Assembly: GCA_934149305.1 (NCBI GenBank)
Contig: CAKPEF010000018.1
Location: forward strand, 1 to 38,921
Source: an uncultured Clostridia bacterium
GTDB lineage: Bacteria; Bacillota; Clostridia; TANB77; UBA1234
Reading direction: 5' to 3'
Length of the DNA stretch: 38,921 nt
The notes under the pieces are model-generated. The model saw only the letters and a program-made list of their open reading frames with translations. It did no database searches and had not been told where the DNA came from. The position numbers and the translations under genes were made by a program. Positions 1-8,352 of the stretch are shown here, piece after piece. How positions within the stretch are numbered: position 1 is the stretch's first letter; each line of letters starts with the position of its first letter.

Positions 1-79
1 GATATTTAAACCTTAACATTTTCGGTACTCTCTTTCAATATTTATTTTTGTGACATATCTATTTTAAACCTATAAACCG

Positions 80-706
80 TTATTTTGTGCCAAAGATTCT
101 ATCGCCAGCATCTCCTAAACCAGGGACAATATATCCATTTTCATTTAAACGCTCATCTATACTAGTTGTATAAATTTGAACATCAGGATGTTCTTTTTGA
201 ACTCTAGCTAAGCCTTCTGGAGCTGAGATGATTGAAAGGAATTTTATGTTTTTAACTCCCTCAGCTTTAATCATGCTGATTGCGTCAACCGCACTTCCGC
301 CAGTTGCAAGCATAGGATCCAATAAAAGGACGGTTCTATTTTTTATATCTTTTGGCACTTTGTAGTAATATTTCACTGGCTCCAATGTTTCTTCATTTCT
401 ATATAAACCAATATGACCAATTTTGGCATTTGGAATAACTCTTAAAACTCCATCTACCATTATAATTCCTGCTCTTAAGATAGGAATAAAGGCATAGTCA
501 TCTTCATTTAATTTGCCAGAAATAGTTGTGGTTATAGGAGTTTCAACCTCAATTTTCTCAAGTTTAGCATCTTTCATTGCTTCATAACATAAAATCATTG
601 CAAGTTCTGTTGCTATTTCTCTAAATTCCTTTGTTCCAGTATTTTTGTTTCTTAAAATAGTAAGTTTGTGTTCTACAAGTGGATGATTTAATACAATGGT
701 TTCCAT
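80..706 (-). CDS. upp: Uracil phosphoribosyltransferase
   Basis: Cytosolic pyrimidine salvage enzyme that joins uracil and PRPP to give UMP. The 208-residue length is the usual one for the family. The PRPP-binding loop DPMLATGGSA lies at about residues 130-139, and the C-terminal uracil-binding segment GYIVPGLGDAGDR is intact. The start at 706 is preceded by a strong AAAGGAGG site. It is transcribed leftwards and separated from spoVAD by about 350 bases, so it is probably its own unit. Its co-substrate PRPP would come from the Prs encoded at 24235. Glycine codons GGC GGA and GCG GTT show that the string CGG occurs here only across codon borders. Identification is very secure. Confidence 0.97.
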   Translation of the reverse strand: METIVLNHPLVEHKLTILRNKNTGTKEFREIATELAMILCYEAMKDAKLEKIEVETPITTTISGKLNEDDYAFIPILRAGIIMVDGVLRVIPNAKIGHIGLYRNEETLEPVKYYYKVPKDIKNRTVLLLDPMLATGGSAVDAISMIKAEGVKNIKFLSIISAPEGLARVQKEHPDVQIYTTSIDERLNENGYIVPGLGDAGDRIFGTK

Positions 707-946
707 AAAATACCTCCTTTAAAAAATTTTCTTTTGGGAGCACACTTAAGTTACTTGGAGTTCGTTGTATTTTTTTATACAATAGGAAAGTAACAAGTTT
801 TGCAATCTTTTATGCGCTGAATTTTTCCTACTGTATAAAAACTTTGATTGGTGCTACCGATATGAGTTTATTTTTCGTGTAGCATACTATGATTTTTGCT
901 ATAAAAATGAGAATAAAAACAAATCTAGAAGATTGCTTCATTCTCA

Positions 947-991
947 TTAAAAAGGATATTTAATTTTTAAAATAAAATGTAATTTTTTCAT
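947..991 (-). CDS. Possible 14-residue micro-ORF
   Basis: A 14-codon ORF, MKKLHFILKIKYPF, starts at 991 after the textbook ribosome site CGGAGGTAGCA. A promoter with 17-base spacing lies just upstream and an AATGAGAAT/ATTCTCATT hairpin overlaps its stop. The peptide is basic and hydrophobic. It could be a real small protein, a leader peptide, or the remnant start of a lost gene; spoVAE often follows spoVAD in Clostridia and is not here. I do not recognise the peptide. The support is only the tight promoter-RBS-ORF-hairpin layout. Confidence 0.3.
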   Translation of the reverse strand: MKKLHFILKIKYPF

Positions 992-1020
992 TGCTACCTC
1001 CGAAAAATATCTTTATATAA

Positions 1021-1049
1021 AGTATATCTATTAGGTAGTAACAATGCAA
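1021..1049 (-). promoter_or_regulatory. Sigma-A-like promoter before the micro-ORF
   Basis: On the minus strand TTGCAT, a 17-base spacer and TATACT match the vegetative promoter pattern well. Transcription would start near 1014 and run over the 14-codon ORF and possibly on into upp. Confidence 0.45.
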
Positions 1050-1057
1050 GAAAAATC

Positions 1058-2068
1058 TTAAGTTTCTATACTCACTGCATGTGCGATTCCAAGTATACTT
1101 TCATTTTGCTGTGCGGTTGTAGGACTCATTAGAGCGCCAGTAGCACATAGTAAAACGCGCTTTATTTTTTTTGCTTGCAATTGATTATAGATGTATCCAC
1201 AAAAAGTAGTAGCACAACATGCACAACCACTGCCACCAGAGTGAGTGTCTTGTTCAGATTTGTCGAAAATTAAGCAACCGCAATCATCATAATTATTGTT
1301 TAAATTATAGCCTCGCGTTTCCATCAATTCTTTTACAATTCCTTTTCCTATGTGACCTAAATCACCAGTTAAAATTAAGTCATAATAACTTGGAGCACGC
1401 CCAGTATCTTTAAAATGAGTATAAAGCGTATCAACTGCGGCAGGTGCCATTGCGGCTCCCATATTATTCGCATCTTTGATGCCCATATCAACAATTTTAC
1501 CTGTTGTTACATGAGTTATAAACGGACCTTGTCCATTAGATTTTAAAAGAGCAGTACCAGAACCTGTTACAGTCCATTGCGCTGATGGTGGCCTTTGATT
1601 GCCAAGCTCTAATGGAAATCTAAATTGTTTTTCTGCACTACAAAAATGGCTTGAAGTAGAGCATAGTACATTGTCTGCCATTTGACCATCAATTAGCATT
1701 GAACCTAGAGATAATCCCTCGACAAATGTGGAACATGCACCAAATATTCCAAAATAGGGAATTTGTCTTTCTCTAATACCAAAACAAGAAGAGACACATT
1801 GATTTAAAAGGTCTCCAGAAAATATATAGTCTATATCTTCATTGCTCACTTTTTCTTTTCCAAGACAACCAGAAACACATTCTTTAACAATCTTTGATTC
1901 TGCTTTTTCCCAAGTTTTTTCACCCCAATTTTCATCATCGATTATCATATCAAAATATTTAGCAATCGGACCTTCACCTTCTTTTGGTCCAACGATAGAA
2001 TAAACAGATGATATTGTTGGAGGATTAGAAAGTTTTACAGTTTGTTTACCAATTTTTTTATTTGCCAT
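1058..2068 (-). CDS. spoVAD: Stage V sporulation protein AD
   Basis: SpoVAD is the dipicolinic-acid-binding soluble component of the SpoVA channel, which loads calcium dipicolinate into the forespore and releases it on germination. The 336 residues match the family length. The protein has a thiolase-like fold with the conserved segment around FGIFGACSTFVEG (about residue 107 on) and a cysteine-rich C-terminal part (GSGCACCATTFCGY). The start at 2068 follows AAAGGAGG. It lies 12 bases after spoVAC, so the two are co-transcribed. No spoVAE follows, unlike the common spoVAC-AD-AE order. Confidence 0.96.
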   Translation of the reverse strand: MANKKIGKQTVKLSNPPTISSVYSIVGPKEGEGPIAKYFDMIIDDENWGEKTWEKAESKIVKECVSGCLGKEKVSNEDIDYIFSGDLLNQCVSSCFGIRERQIPYFGIFGACSTFVEGLSLGSMLIDGQMADNVLCSTSSHFCSAEKQFRFPLELGNQRPPSAQWTVTGSGTALLKSNGQGPFITHVTTGKIVDMGIKDANNMGAAMAPAAVDTLYTHFKDTGRAPSYYDLILTGDLGHIGKGIVKELMETRGYNLNNNYDDCGCLIFDKSEQDTHSGGSGCACCATTFCGYIYNQLQAKKIKRVLLCATGALMSPTTAQQNESILGIAHAVSIET

Positions 2069-2080
2069 AAAAATCCTCCT

Positions 2081-2533
2081 TTATACCTTTGCTGAAAACA
2101 TAAAATAAATAAGCCCTATAACGATAGAAGTTGTTATTCCATACACTAAGACAGGACCTGCTATTTGGAATAGCTTAGCACCAACGCCTAGAACTAAGCC
2201 TTCGCTCTTAAACTCAATAGCAGGAGAAGCAATTGAATTAGCAAATCCGGTTATTGGAACAATAGAGCCGGCACCAGCAAATTTTCCGATTTTACTATAT
2301 ACATTTATAGCTGTAAAAAATATTCCAATAAAAATCAATGTTATACTGGTTGCAGTTGCGGCATCATCTTTTACAAGGCCTCTCCAAGACCAAAAGTCAT
2401 TTATAAATTGGCCAATTAAACAGATAAAACCACCAACAAAAAAAGCTTTTACAATATTCATCCAGATAGGTGAGTTTGGCGATTTCTCATCCACATAATT
2501 TTGATAATCTTTTTTAGTTTCTATCGGTTTCAT
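2081..2533 (-). CDS. spoVAC: Stage V sporulation protein AC
   Basis: Membrane component of the SpoVA dipicolinate channel; the SpoVAC family has been described as mechanosensitive in Bacillus. I place the start at 2533 (MKPIETKKDYQNY), 150 residues, because GAAAGGAAG precedes it; a longer reading from 2593 has no such site and would lie inside the upstream gene. Four or five hydrophobic segments are visible, including VGGFICLIGQFI, TLIFIGIFFTAINVY and GPVLVYGITTSIVIGLIYF, and the conserved PITGFANSIASPAIE loop is intact. Its first 20 bases overlap the 3' end of the dodecin-like gene, which suggests translational coupling. Confidence 0.93.
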   Translation of the reverse strand: MKPIETKKDYQNYVDEKSPNSPIWMNIVKAFFVGGFICLIGQFINDFWSWRGLVKDDAATATSITLIFIGIFFTAINVYSKIGKFAGAGSIVPITGFANSIASPAIEFKSEGLVLGVGAKLFQIAGPVLVYGITTSIVIGLIYFMFSAKV

Positions 2534-2750
2534 GTTCTTTCTTCCTTTCTGTATCGATTTTAAAAGAAATTTTTGTATCTGCGATATATTCAAAAATACG
2601 ATTTTCTCTGATGTTGCATTTTAACGAAACAACCTCTACTTGAAATATATGATCTATAGAAAGTGAAGTCTCTTCGAATGCAGTTTTAATTGCATCATCA
2701 AAAGAAATTATTGATACACCTTGTATGCATAAAGTTTTTGTTACGCTCAT
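2514..2750 (-). CDS. Dodecin-like protein
   Basis: A 78-residue protein matching the dodecin family, small flavin-binding proteins that assemble into hollow dodecamers and sequester or buffer flavins. The family pattern is visible: an N-terminal beta strand ending in QGVS, a helix with FDDAIKTAFEETS, then paired strands around FQVEVVSLKC and FEYIADTKISFKID. Dodecins usually have about 65-75 residues; this one has an extra charged tail (ERKKEHETDRN) encoded in the overlap with spoVAC. The aromatic stacking residue typical of bacterial and archaeal dodecins is not obvious, so flavin binding is unproven. It leads the spoVAC-spoVAD operon, which implies forespore expression. Confidence 0.72.
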   Translation of the reverse strand: MSVTKTLCIQGVSIISFDDAIKTAFEETSLSIDHIFQVEVVSLKCNIRENRIFEYIADTKISFKIDTERKKEHETDRN

Positions 2751-2793
2751 AAAAACCTCCTAATATTGAAAAATTTATATTTATTTCTACAAG

Positions 2794-2822
2794 TAGAATA
2801 ACCAAAAACGAATAAAAAATAC
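2794..2822 (-). promoter_or_regulatory. Possible forespore (sigma-G/F-type) promoter
   Basis: On the minus strand GTATT, a 17-base spacer and TATTCTA resemble the sigma-G pattern (GNATA and CATNNTA). spoVA operons are sigma-G dependent in Bacillus, so the context fits, but the match is imperfect. Confidence 0.32.
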
Positions 2823-2859
2823 AAAAAAACAAGAAAATAAACATAATTAGAAAATTGCT

Positions 2860-2989
2860 ATGCATACTTCAAAAATAAAAAACACGTATAGATGTAATTG
2901 TACTTTGTATGCATGTAGCTTAAGCTTAAGTGTGCTCCATAAAAACATTACTAGTTAATGCGTATTTACCTTAAGGCTGAACAGTAACC
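2860..2989 (+). repeat. MITE-like palindromic element, copy 1
   Basis: One copy of the dispersed family. The core is GCTTAAGTGTGCTCCATAAA (from about 2925), and the right end TTAAGGCTGAACAGTAACC (2971-2989) is the exact reverse complement of the left end of the copy at 26124. The left end is degenerate, so the start coordinate is approximate. With the promoter at 3028 it accounts for most of the 326 bases between the dodecin gene and the amidase. Confidence 0.6.
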
Positions 2990-3027
2990 ATTAGGAACGA
3001 CAAAATTTTGATTTTTTCGAAAAAAAG

Positions 3028-3057
3028 TTGTCTATTTATAGAGCTTTATGATATGAT
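3028..3057 (+). promoter_or_regulatory. Promoter of the amidase-spoIIP cluster
   Basis: TTGTCT, an 18-base spacer and TATGAT, with the expected start near 3064, immediately before the AAGGGG ribosome site of the amidase gene. Confidence 0.5.
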
Positions 3058-3086
3058 ATATGTGATTAAAAGAAGGGGTGAATTTT

Positions 3087-5369
3087 TTGAAAAAAATTTT
3101 AATTATTATGCTTGTAATAATTGGTGTTTATGCAAACATATCATTTGCCTCGGTAGGAACTAAAGAAGAAACACTATATTATACGGGAATAACATTGAAC
3201 ATAGATAATGAAAAAATAATTCCAACTGATGTCGATGGTTTCGTTGTAGACCCATTTATAATAGATGGAACAACATATTTACCAGTTAGAGCAATTTCTG
3301 AGGCTCTTGGCAAAGAAGTAAGTTGGGATGCAAGTACATATTCAGTGCACATAAAAGATTCTGATAATTCTAAAAATGGCGCAACATATTCTGGAGATAG
3401 AACACCAAGAGAATATCAAAAAAACGCTACATTAAACTACAATAATATATCAATTTATATAAACGAAAAACAAATAGAACCAAAAGATGTTTCAGGTAAT
3501 ATTGTCGAGCCATTTATAATAGATGGAACAACATATTTACCAGTTAGAGCGGTTGCACAAGCTTTTGAAAAAAATGTTGATTGGAACGGCGAGTCTAAAA
3601 CAGTATTTATAACATCTGTGAATAAAATCGCTAATGTAAAGGGTGTTGCAATAAAAATAATAAACGATGTTGTATGTACCGAGATATTATCAGATATGCC
3701 AATAAACACATATAAATATTATTCGCTAGAAGAACCAAACAGATTGATAATAGATTTAAAAGACACAGATTTCGCAATAGACAAAACTACACAAAAAATA
3801 AATTACGATGTAATTAAGCAAATACGTTTTGGCACGCAAGATGGTAATGTTAGTAGAATTGTACTAGATGTAGATGAATTTGATAAATATACTGTAGTTC
3901 AAAACGATGATAGAACAATTACTTATTTAGCGCTTAGCGAAAACTTTGAACTACCAACAGGTGATTCTAAAAAAGATGTACTTGTTGCTTCAATAGGTGA
4001 TAAAATATACATTCCAAAAGATGAGGACAATGATACGAGTATAGACACACCAAGTGGTGATACACCATCTGGTGAAGAAAGTGGTGACACTATAAATGGA
4101 GAAGGTAAGCCAAATGAAAACGATGACACACAAATAAAAAAAGATTTAGCAACTGTAGATAGCATAAAATATTCTCCTTCAAATAACAAAACAAAAATAA
4201 GCATTACAGGAAAATATGATTATAATGTTTTTACACTTGCAAATCCAAACAGAATAATAGTAGATATAAAAAATGCTAAATTAAATGTTGATGTTAAAGA
4301 TGCAATAAGTCCAAATAACAAAAACATATCATCAATTAGATTTTCGCAAAGCGATGAAGAAGTTGTTAGAATAGTATTTGATGTTAATAGCAAATGCGAC
4401 TATACAGTTACAGAAAAGAAAGCTGAGCTTTCGATAGAAATAGAGCAAACCTCGTATCAAAACATTGAGTATGTTAATAAGGGAACATATGCAAACATTA
4501 TATTAAGAGATACAGATATAAAGTATTTTGATACCGAAAAAACCACTTCAAATAAATATTATATAACATATTCTTCTAGAAAATTTAAAAGTGGAACAGG
4601 CACGATTGAAACTAAAGATGAATTTGCAGAAGAAATTACTATAAAATCTAATAAAATTACTATATATGGAGAAAAAAATATAAATTATACAATAAAGCAA
4701 AATGGCGATGATGTAATTGTTACGCTAAAGCAAAAAAGTGAATCTCAAAAAAAGATAATACTAGTTGATGCAGGGCATGGTGGAAAAGATCCAGGAGCAT
4801 GCAATGGAACTACATATGAAAAAGAATATACATTAAAAATAGCACTTAAACTATATGAAATGTTGCAAGATACAGATAATATAGAAGTTAGAATTAGTAG
4901 AGATGATGATACATATATTGATAGAGAGGGAAGAAGAGATTTTCAGCTAGAAAATGATGATGCAGATCTTTTCGTAAGTGTTCATATAAATTCACTTGGA
5001 AACAAAAATTATAAAGGCACAATGGTATTATTCTATGACAAACCTAATGAGAAAGAGGATTATGGAATAACAAGTAAAGAACTTGCCACTTTAGTAAAAG
5101 ACAATATAGTTAAAGCAACCGACATGATAGATAGAGGAGTCGTTAGCAGAAATGACTTATGGGTATTAGAGCAAAATGCATCAGGAAGGATAGAATCAGA
5201 TGTTGGAGAATCAAGACCAGTTACAAATATGCCGGCAATACTATGTGAGGTTTGCTTTATATCAAATGATGAAGAAGCTGCCAGACTTAAGACAGATAAA
5301 TTTCAACAAGATGTTGCACAAGCGATATATGATGGAGTTATGGAAGCAATTGAAGTAATGGATGATTAA
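3087..5369 (+). CDS. Secreted N-acetylmuramoyl-L-alanine amidase with AMIN domains
   Basis: Cell-wall hydrolase that cleaves the amide bond between muramic acid and the stem peptide. I choose TTG at 3087 (760 residues) because AGAAGGGGTG lies six bases upstream; GTG at 3078 would overlap that site. Order of parts: signal peptide (about 1-23), two copper-amine-oxidase-N-like repeats (about 30-110 and 115-175, each with FIIDGTTYLPVRA), AMIN domains (about 190-290 and 350-450), an acidic Ser/Thr/Gly linker between them, a further beta-rich segment, and the Amidase_3 catalytic domain (about 555-755). Zinc and catalytic residues are visible in DAGHGG, YEKEYT, VSVHINS and LCEVCFIS. It heads a run with a DivIVA-like protein and SpoIIP. 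Confidence 0.93.
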   Translation: MKKILIIMLVIIGVYANISFASVGTKEETLYYTGITLNIDNEKIIPTDVDGFVVDPFIIDGTTYLPVRAISEALGKEVSWDASTYSVHIKDSDNSKNGATYSGDRTPREYQKNATLNYNNISIYINEKQIEPKDVSGNIVEPFIIDGTTYLPVRAVAQAFEKNVDWNGESKTVFITSVNKIANVKGVAIKIINDVVCTEILSDMPINTYKYYSLEEPNRLIIDLKDTDFAIDKTTQKINYDVIKQIRFGTQDGNVSRIVLDVDEFDKYTVVQNDDRTITYLALSENFELPTGDSKKDVLVASIGDKIYIPKDEDNDTSIDTPSGDTPSGEESGDTINGEGKPNENDDTQIKKDLATVDSIKYSPSNNKTKISITGKYDYNVFTLANPNRIIVDIKNAKLNVDVKDAISPNNKNISSIRFSQSDEEVVRIVFDVNSKCDYTVTEKKAELSIEIEQTSYQNIEYVNKGTYANIILRDTDIKYFDTEKTTSNKYYITYSSRKFKSGTGTIETKDEFAEEITIKSNKITIYGEKNINYTIKQNGDDVIVTLKQKSESQKKIILVDAGHGGKDPGACNGTTYEKEYTLKIALKLYEMLQDTDNIEVRISRDDDTYIDREGRRDFQLENDDADLFVSVHINSLGNKNYKGTMVLFYDKPNEKEDYGITSKELATLVKDNIVKATDMIDRGVVSRNDLWVLEQNASGRIESDVGESRPVTNMPAILCEVCFISNDEEAARLKTDKFQQDVAQAIYDGVMEAIEVMDD
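3252..3292 (+). repeat. 41-base exact repeat, copy 1
   Basis: Identical at the DNA level to 3510-3550, inside the two copper-amine-oxidase-N-like repeats of the amidase. Identity at synonymous positions points to recent duplication or gene conversion. Confidence 0.9.
3510..3550 (+). repeat. 41-base exact repeat, copy 2
   Basis: Second copy of the 41-base sequence at 3252-3292; the flanking repeat sequence has diverged. Confidence 0.9.
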
Positions 5370-5390
5370 ATCTAAGGAGGTAAAATAACA

Positions 5391-5810
5391 ATGGAAGAAA
5401 ATATTTCAAAAGGATTATTTGGACTAAAAAGAGCAGATGTCGAAAATTATATAGCGGATTTAAGAAAAGATTATGAGGCAGAACTTAGAAGACAAAATCA
5501 AGAGCTTTTAAATATGAAAACAGAAAATGCAAAACTAAACGATAGATTAAATAAATATTTAAGCGATAAAAAAGAAATTGAAGAAGCAAAGAAAAACATA
5601 TCAGATGTTTTATTTAAAGCAGAACAACAAGCAAAACAAATAGTAGAAGATGCAAAAAATAAAGCAATAGAAGAAAGACAAGAAATCGATGCACAAATAG
5701 AAGCCGAAAAAGAAAAATTGATAGATGCAAAAATTGAACTTGCAATGTTAAAAGATAAGGCCAAAGACATAATGACAAAGTTTACAGATGATATAACAAG
5801 TTTGCAATAA
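5391..5810 (+). CDS. DivIVA/GpsB-like coiled-coil protein
   Basis: A 139-residue protein starting after TAAGGAGG. The N-terminus (about 1-30, GLFGLKRADVENYIADLR) resembles the DivIVA membrane-binding and dimer region, in which a short loop precedes a helix. The rest is almost all charged heptad-like helix (EAKKNISDVLFKAEQQAKQ and on), consistent with a parallel coiled coil. DivIVA-family proteins bind curved membrane at poles and septa and recruit division or sporulation factors. The position between a wall amidase and spoIIP fits a septum or engulfment role. Shorter than typical DivIVA, so the precise subfamily is uncertain. Confidence 0.7.
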   Translation: MEENISKGLFGLKRADVENYIADLRKDYEAELRRQNQELLNMKTENAKLNDRLNKYLSDKKEIEEAKKNISDVLFKAEQQAKQIVEDAKNKAIEERQEIDAQIEAEKEKLIDAKIELAMLKDKAKDIMTKFTDDITSLQ

Positions 5811-5814
5811 TACA

Positions 5815-5845
5815 TTGGGGGATGAATAAGTTTTTATCATCCCCT
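5815..5845 (+). terminator. Hairpin after the DivIVA-like gene
   Basis: GGGGATGA and TCATCCCC form an eight-pair stem with an 11-base loop. The downstream tract is only AAATTTT, so it may be a weak or partial terminator between this gene and spoIIP. Confidence 0.5.
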
Positions 5846-5901
5846 AAATTTTGGTTCTAATTACAATTTGGATAACCTATATATTATTAGGTGATGTAAT
5901 T

Positions 5902-6993
5902 GTGATAAGGATAAAAGTTTTTCCAATTAGAAAAATAATTTACAATTTAGAGATAATCTTGGCGTATGTGTCATTTTTAATAATGTTAGTCGTTTTTTTA
6001 ATGCTTGTATATTTGAAAAAAGATGAAATTATTTTTAGTTTAATTAGAAAAAATATTTCAGAAAAATCAAGTATAAATTTAGTAGAAAGCATTGTTAAAA
6101 GTAATATCAAAAATTTATATAGTGTATGTTACAAAAATAAAGATGAAAAAATGCCAGAATACATAAATAAGGACGAAATAGATAATAATGAAATCGTAAT
6201 AGATTATGGAATAAAAATTGCAGTAGAAGAAAATAAGCAATATGAAAAGCCAAAAGAGTATAAAACAGAGCTACTACAAGGTGGAAAAATAAAAGTTGGA
6301 GAAGCATATATAAAGAACTACACAAAACGAACAATAGATATAGAAAAACTAAAAACCGTATCTGCTCAAAAAATTAATAGTGAAACTAGCTTTTTAATAT
6401 TTCATACTCATACATCTGAAGCTTATACAATAGAAAAAGATAAATATACAGACTTTTATAGAACAGAAGATGAAAAATATAATATAACATCAGTAGGTAA
6501 AGCTTTAGCAAATGCACTAACAAGTAAAGGATATAAATGTATGCATGACAAAACTGTACACGATTATCCAAGCTATAATGGAGCATATAAGGCTTCACTT
6601 GCGACTGTAGAAAATATTATGAAAAAACAAAGGTATGATTTTGTAATAGACATTCATAGAGATGCAATATCTAGCAATTATAACTTTAGACCTACTACTC
6701 AAATAAACGGTAAATCAGTTGCAAAGCTTATGTTTGTTATTGGAACAGATGCATCAGGACTTTCACATGAAAAATGGCAAGAAAATTTAAAGCTTGCAAT
6801 AATGATACAAAATCGAGCTGAAGAAATGTATCCAGGACTATTTAGAGAAATAAACTTGAGCAAATCTAGATATAATCAACATGTTTCGACTGGTGCTATG
6901 ATATTAGAAGTAGGGGCAACAGGAAACACATTAGAAGAAGCTCAAAATGCTATGCAATATTTTGCCGAGGTAATAAATTCATTGAGTGAATAA
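5902..6993 (+). CDS. spoIIP: Stage II sporulation protein P
   Basis: SpoIIP is the septal peptidoglycan amidase/endopeptidase that works with SpoIID and SpoIIM during forespore engulfment. I prefer GTG at 5902 (363 residues) because AGGTGA lies seven bases upstream; an in-frame TTG at 5851 lies in the hairpin tail without a ribosome site. A single N-terminal membrane anchor (about residues 15-40, FLIMLVVFLMLVYL) is followed by the catalytic domain with the signature FLIFHTHTSEAY, DFVIDIHRDA and the closing AMILEVGATGNTLEEA. All expected motifs are present and the length is normal. Confidence 0.93.
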   Translation: MIRIKVFPIRKIIYNLEIILAYVSFLIMLVVFLMLVYLKKDEIIFSLIRKNISEKSSINLVESIVKSNIKNLYSVCYKNKDEKMPEYINKDEIDNNEIVIDYGIKIAVEENKQYEKPKEYKTELLQGGKIKVGEAYIKNYTKRTIDIEKLKTVSAQKINSETSFLIFHTHTSEAYTIEKDKYTDFYRTEDEKYNITSVGKALANALTSKGYKCMHDKTVHDYPSYNGAYKASLATVENIMKKQRYDFVIDIHRDAISSNYNFRPTTQINGKSVAKLMFVIGTDASGLSHEKWQENLKLAIMIQNRAEEMYPGLFREINLSKSRYNQHVSTGAMILEVGATGNTLEEAQNAMQYFAEVINSLSE

Positions 6994-7074
6994 AAAAATT
7001 AACTTATAAAAATGTTGCGCAAAGGAAGTGGCTTGGGTGTTGCTAAGTAAGAAAAGAAAACTAAGGAGGAAATT

Positions 7075-8325
7075 ATGAAACTAAATATTGAAAAATCGAC
7101 GGTCTCAAAAGACGAAGTATTAAGTTACAAAGAAGAGGTAGAAAAATGCCACAAAATGTTGCATGAAGGAACTGGCGAGGGTTCATCATTCTTAGGATGG
7201 GTAAATTTAAAAAATGATGATAAAGAAATAAAAAGAATAAAAAATGCAGCAAAAAGAATAAATGAAAATTCAGACATTCTTATAGTAATAGGAATTGGTG
7301 GCTCATACTTAGGCGCAAGGGCAGTAATCGAAGCATTATCAAATCCGTTCCAAAATAAAAAAGTAATATTTGCAGGAAACAACGTTAGTCCGGACTATTT
7401 AAATGATTTATTAGATTATATAAAAGATAAAGATATATCATTAAATGTTATATCAAAATCAGGAACAACTATAGAACCAGCAATATCTTTTAAAGTATTA
7501 AGAGAATTTTTAGAAGAAAAATATGGCGAGGAAGAAGCAAGAAAAAGAATATATGTTACAACAGATAAAGAAAAAGGAGTGCTTAAAAAACTTGCAACAG
7601 AAAAGGGCTATGAAACATTTGTAGTTCCAGATGACATTGGTGGAAGATACTCTGTATTTACACCAGTTGGTTTACTACCAATAGCAGCAGCTGGAATAGA
7701 CGTAGATAAAGTGCTAGATGGCGTAAATTCAGGAATAATGAAGTATTCAAACTTAGAAAACAACGATTGCTATGAATATGCAGTTTTAAGAAATATTTTA
7801 TATAAGAGAGGAAAAAAGATAGAACTATTAGTAAATTATGAGCCTAAACTTCATTATATAACAGAATGGTGGAAACAACTATTTGGAGAAAGTGAAGGAA
7901 AGGACGGAAAAGGAATATTCCCCGCAGGAGTTGATTACACAACAGATTTACATTCTATGGGACAATACATTCAAAGTGGAGAAAGACATTTATTTGAAAC
8001 AGTTATAAACATAAAAAATCCATATAGAGATTTAAAATTAAAATGCGATAAAGGTTCACTAGATAGCCTAGATTATTTAGATGGAAAAACAATGAATGAA
8101 GTGAATCATTCTGCAATGCAAGGAACAATAATAGCACATACAAATGGCGATGTTCCAAACATTATAATAGAAGTTGATGAAATAAATGAATATACAATTG
8201 GTGAACTATTATATTTCTTTGAAAAAGCATGCGGAATAAGTGGATATCTTTTAGGAGTAAATCCATTTAATCAACCAGGAGTTGAAAGTTATAAAAAAGA
8301 AATGTTTAGATTGCTTGGAAAATAA
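7075..8325 (+). CDS. pgi: Glucose-6-phosphate isomerase
   Basis: Interconverts glucose 6-phosphate and fructose 6-phosphate in glycolysis. ATG at 7075 follows AAGGAGGAAATT. The 416 residues are slightly shorter than the roughly 450 typical of Firmicutes, but the core is complete: VIGIGGSYLGARA, VISKSGTTIEPA (sugar-phosphate SIS motif), GGRYSVFTPVGLLP, GESEGKDGKGIFP and the C-terminal GVNPFNQPGVESYK with the catalytic lysine. The next gene, a GH15 glucoamylase-like enzyme, starts 27 bases later, suggesting a small alpha-glucan to glycolysis unit. Confidence 0.96.
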   Translation: MKLNIEKSTVSKDEVLSYKEEVEKCHKMLHEGTGEGSSFLGWVNLKNDDKEIKRIKNAAKRINENSDILIVIGIGGSYLGARAVIEALSNPFQNKKVIFAGNNVSPDYLNDLLDYIKDKDISLNVISKSGTTIEPAISFKVLREFLEEKYGEEEARKRIYVTTDKEKGVLKKLATEKGYETFVVPDDIGGRYSVFTPVGLLPIAAAGIDVDKVLDGVNSGIMKYSNLENNDCYEYAVLRNILYKRGKKIELLVNYEPKLHYITEWWKQLFGESEGKDGKGIFPAGVDYTTDLHSMGQYIQSGERHLFETVINIKNPYRDLKLKCDKGSLDSLDYLDGKTMNEVNHSAMQGTIIAHTNGDVPNIIIEVDEINEYTIGELLYFFEKACGISGYLLGVNPFNQPGVESYKKEMFRLLGK

Positions 8326-8352
8326 TATATACCGTAAAATGTGGAGGAAAAT

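Larger units (their letters stand above)
707..1057. other. upp-spoVAD intergenic stretch
   Basis: About 350 bases without a conventional gene. Reading leftwards it holds a sigma-A-like promoter (1021-1049), a 14-codon ORF with a strong ribosome site (947-991), a possible hairpin formed by 906-914 and 940-948, and next to upp a partial copy of the dispersed palindromic repeat (GGGAGCACACTTAAG at about 738-752, minus orientation). A short perfect dyad TTGTAT/ATACAA sits near 762-780. I see no riboswitch that I recognise upstream of upp. Confidence 0.5.
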
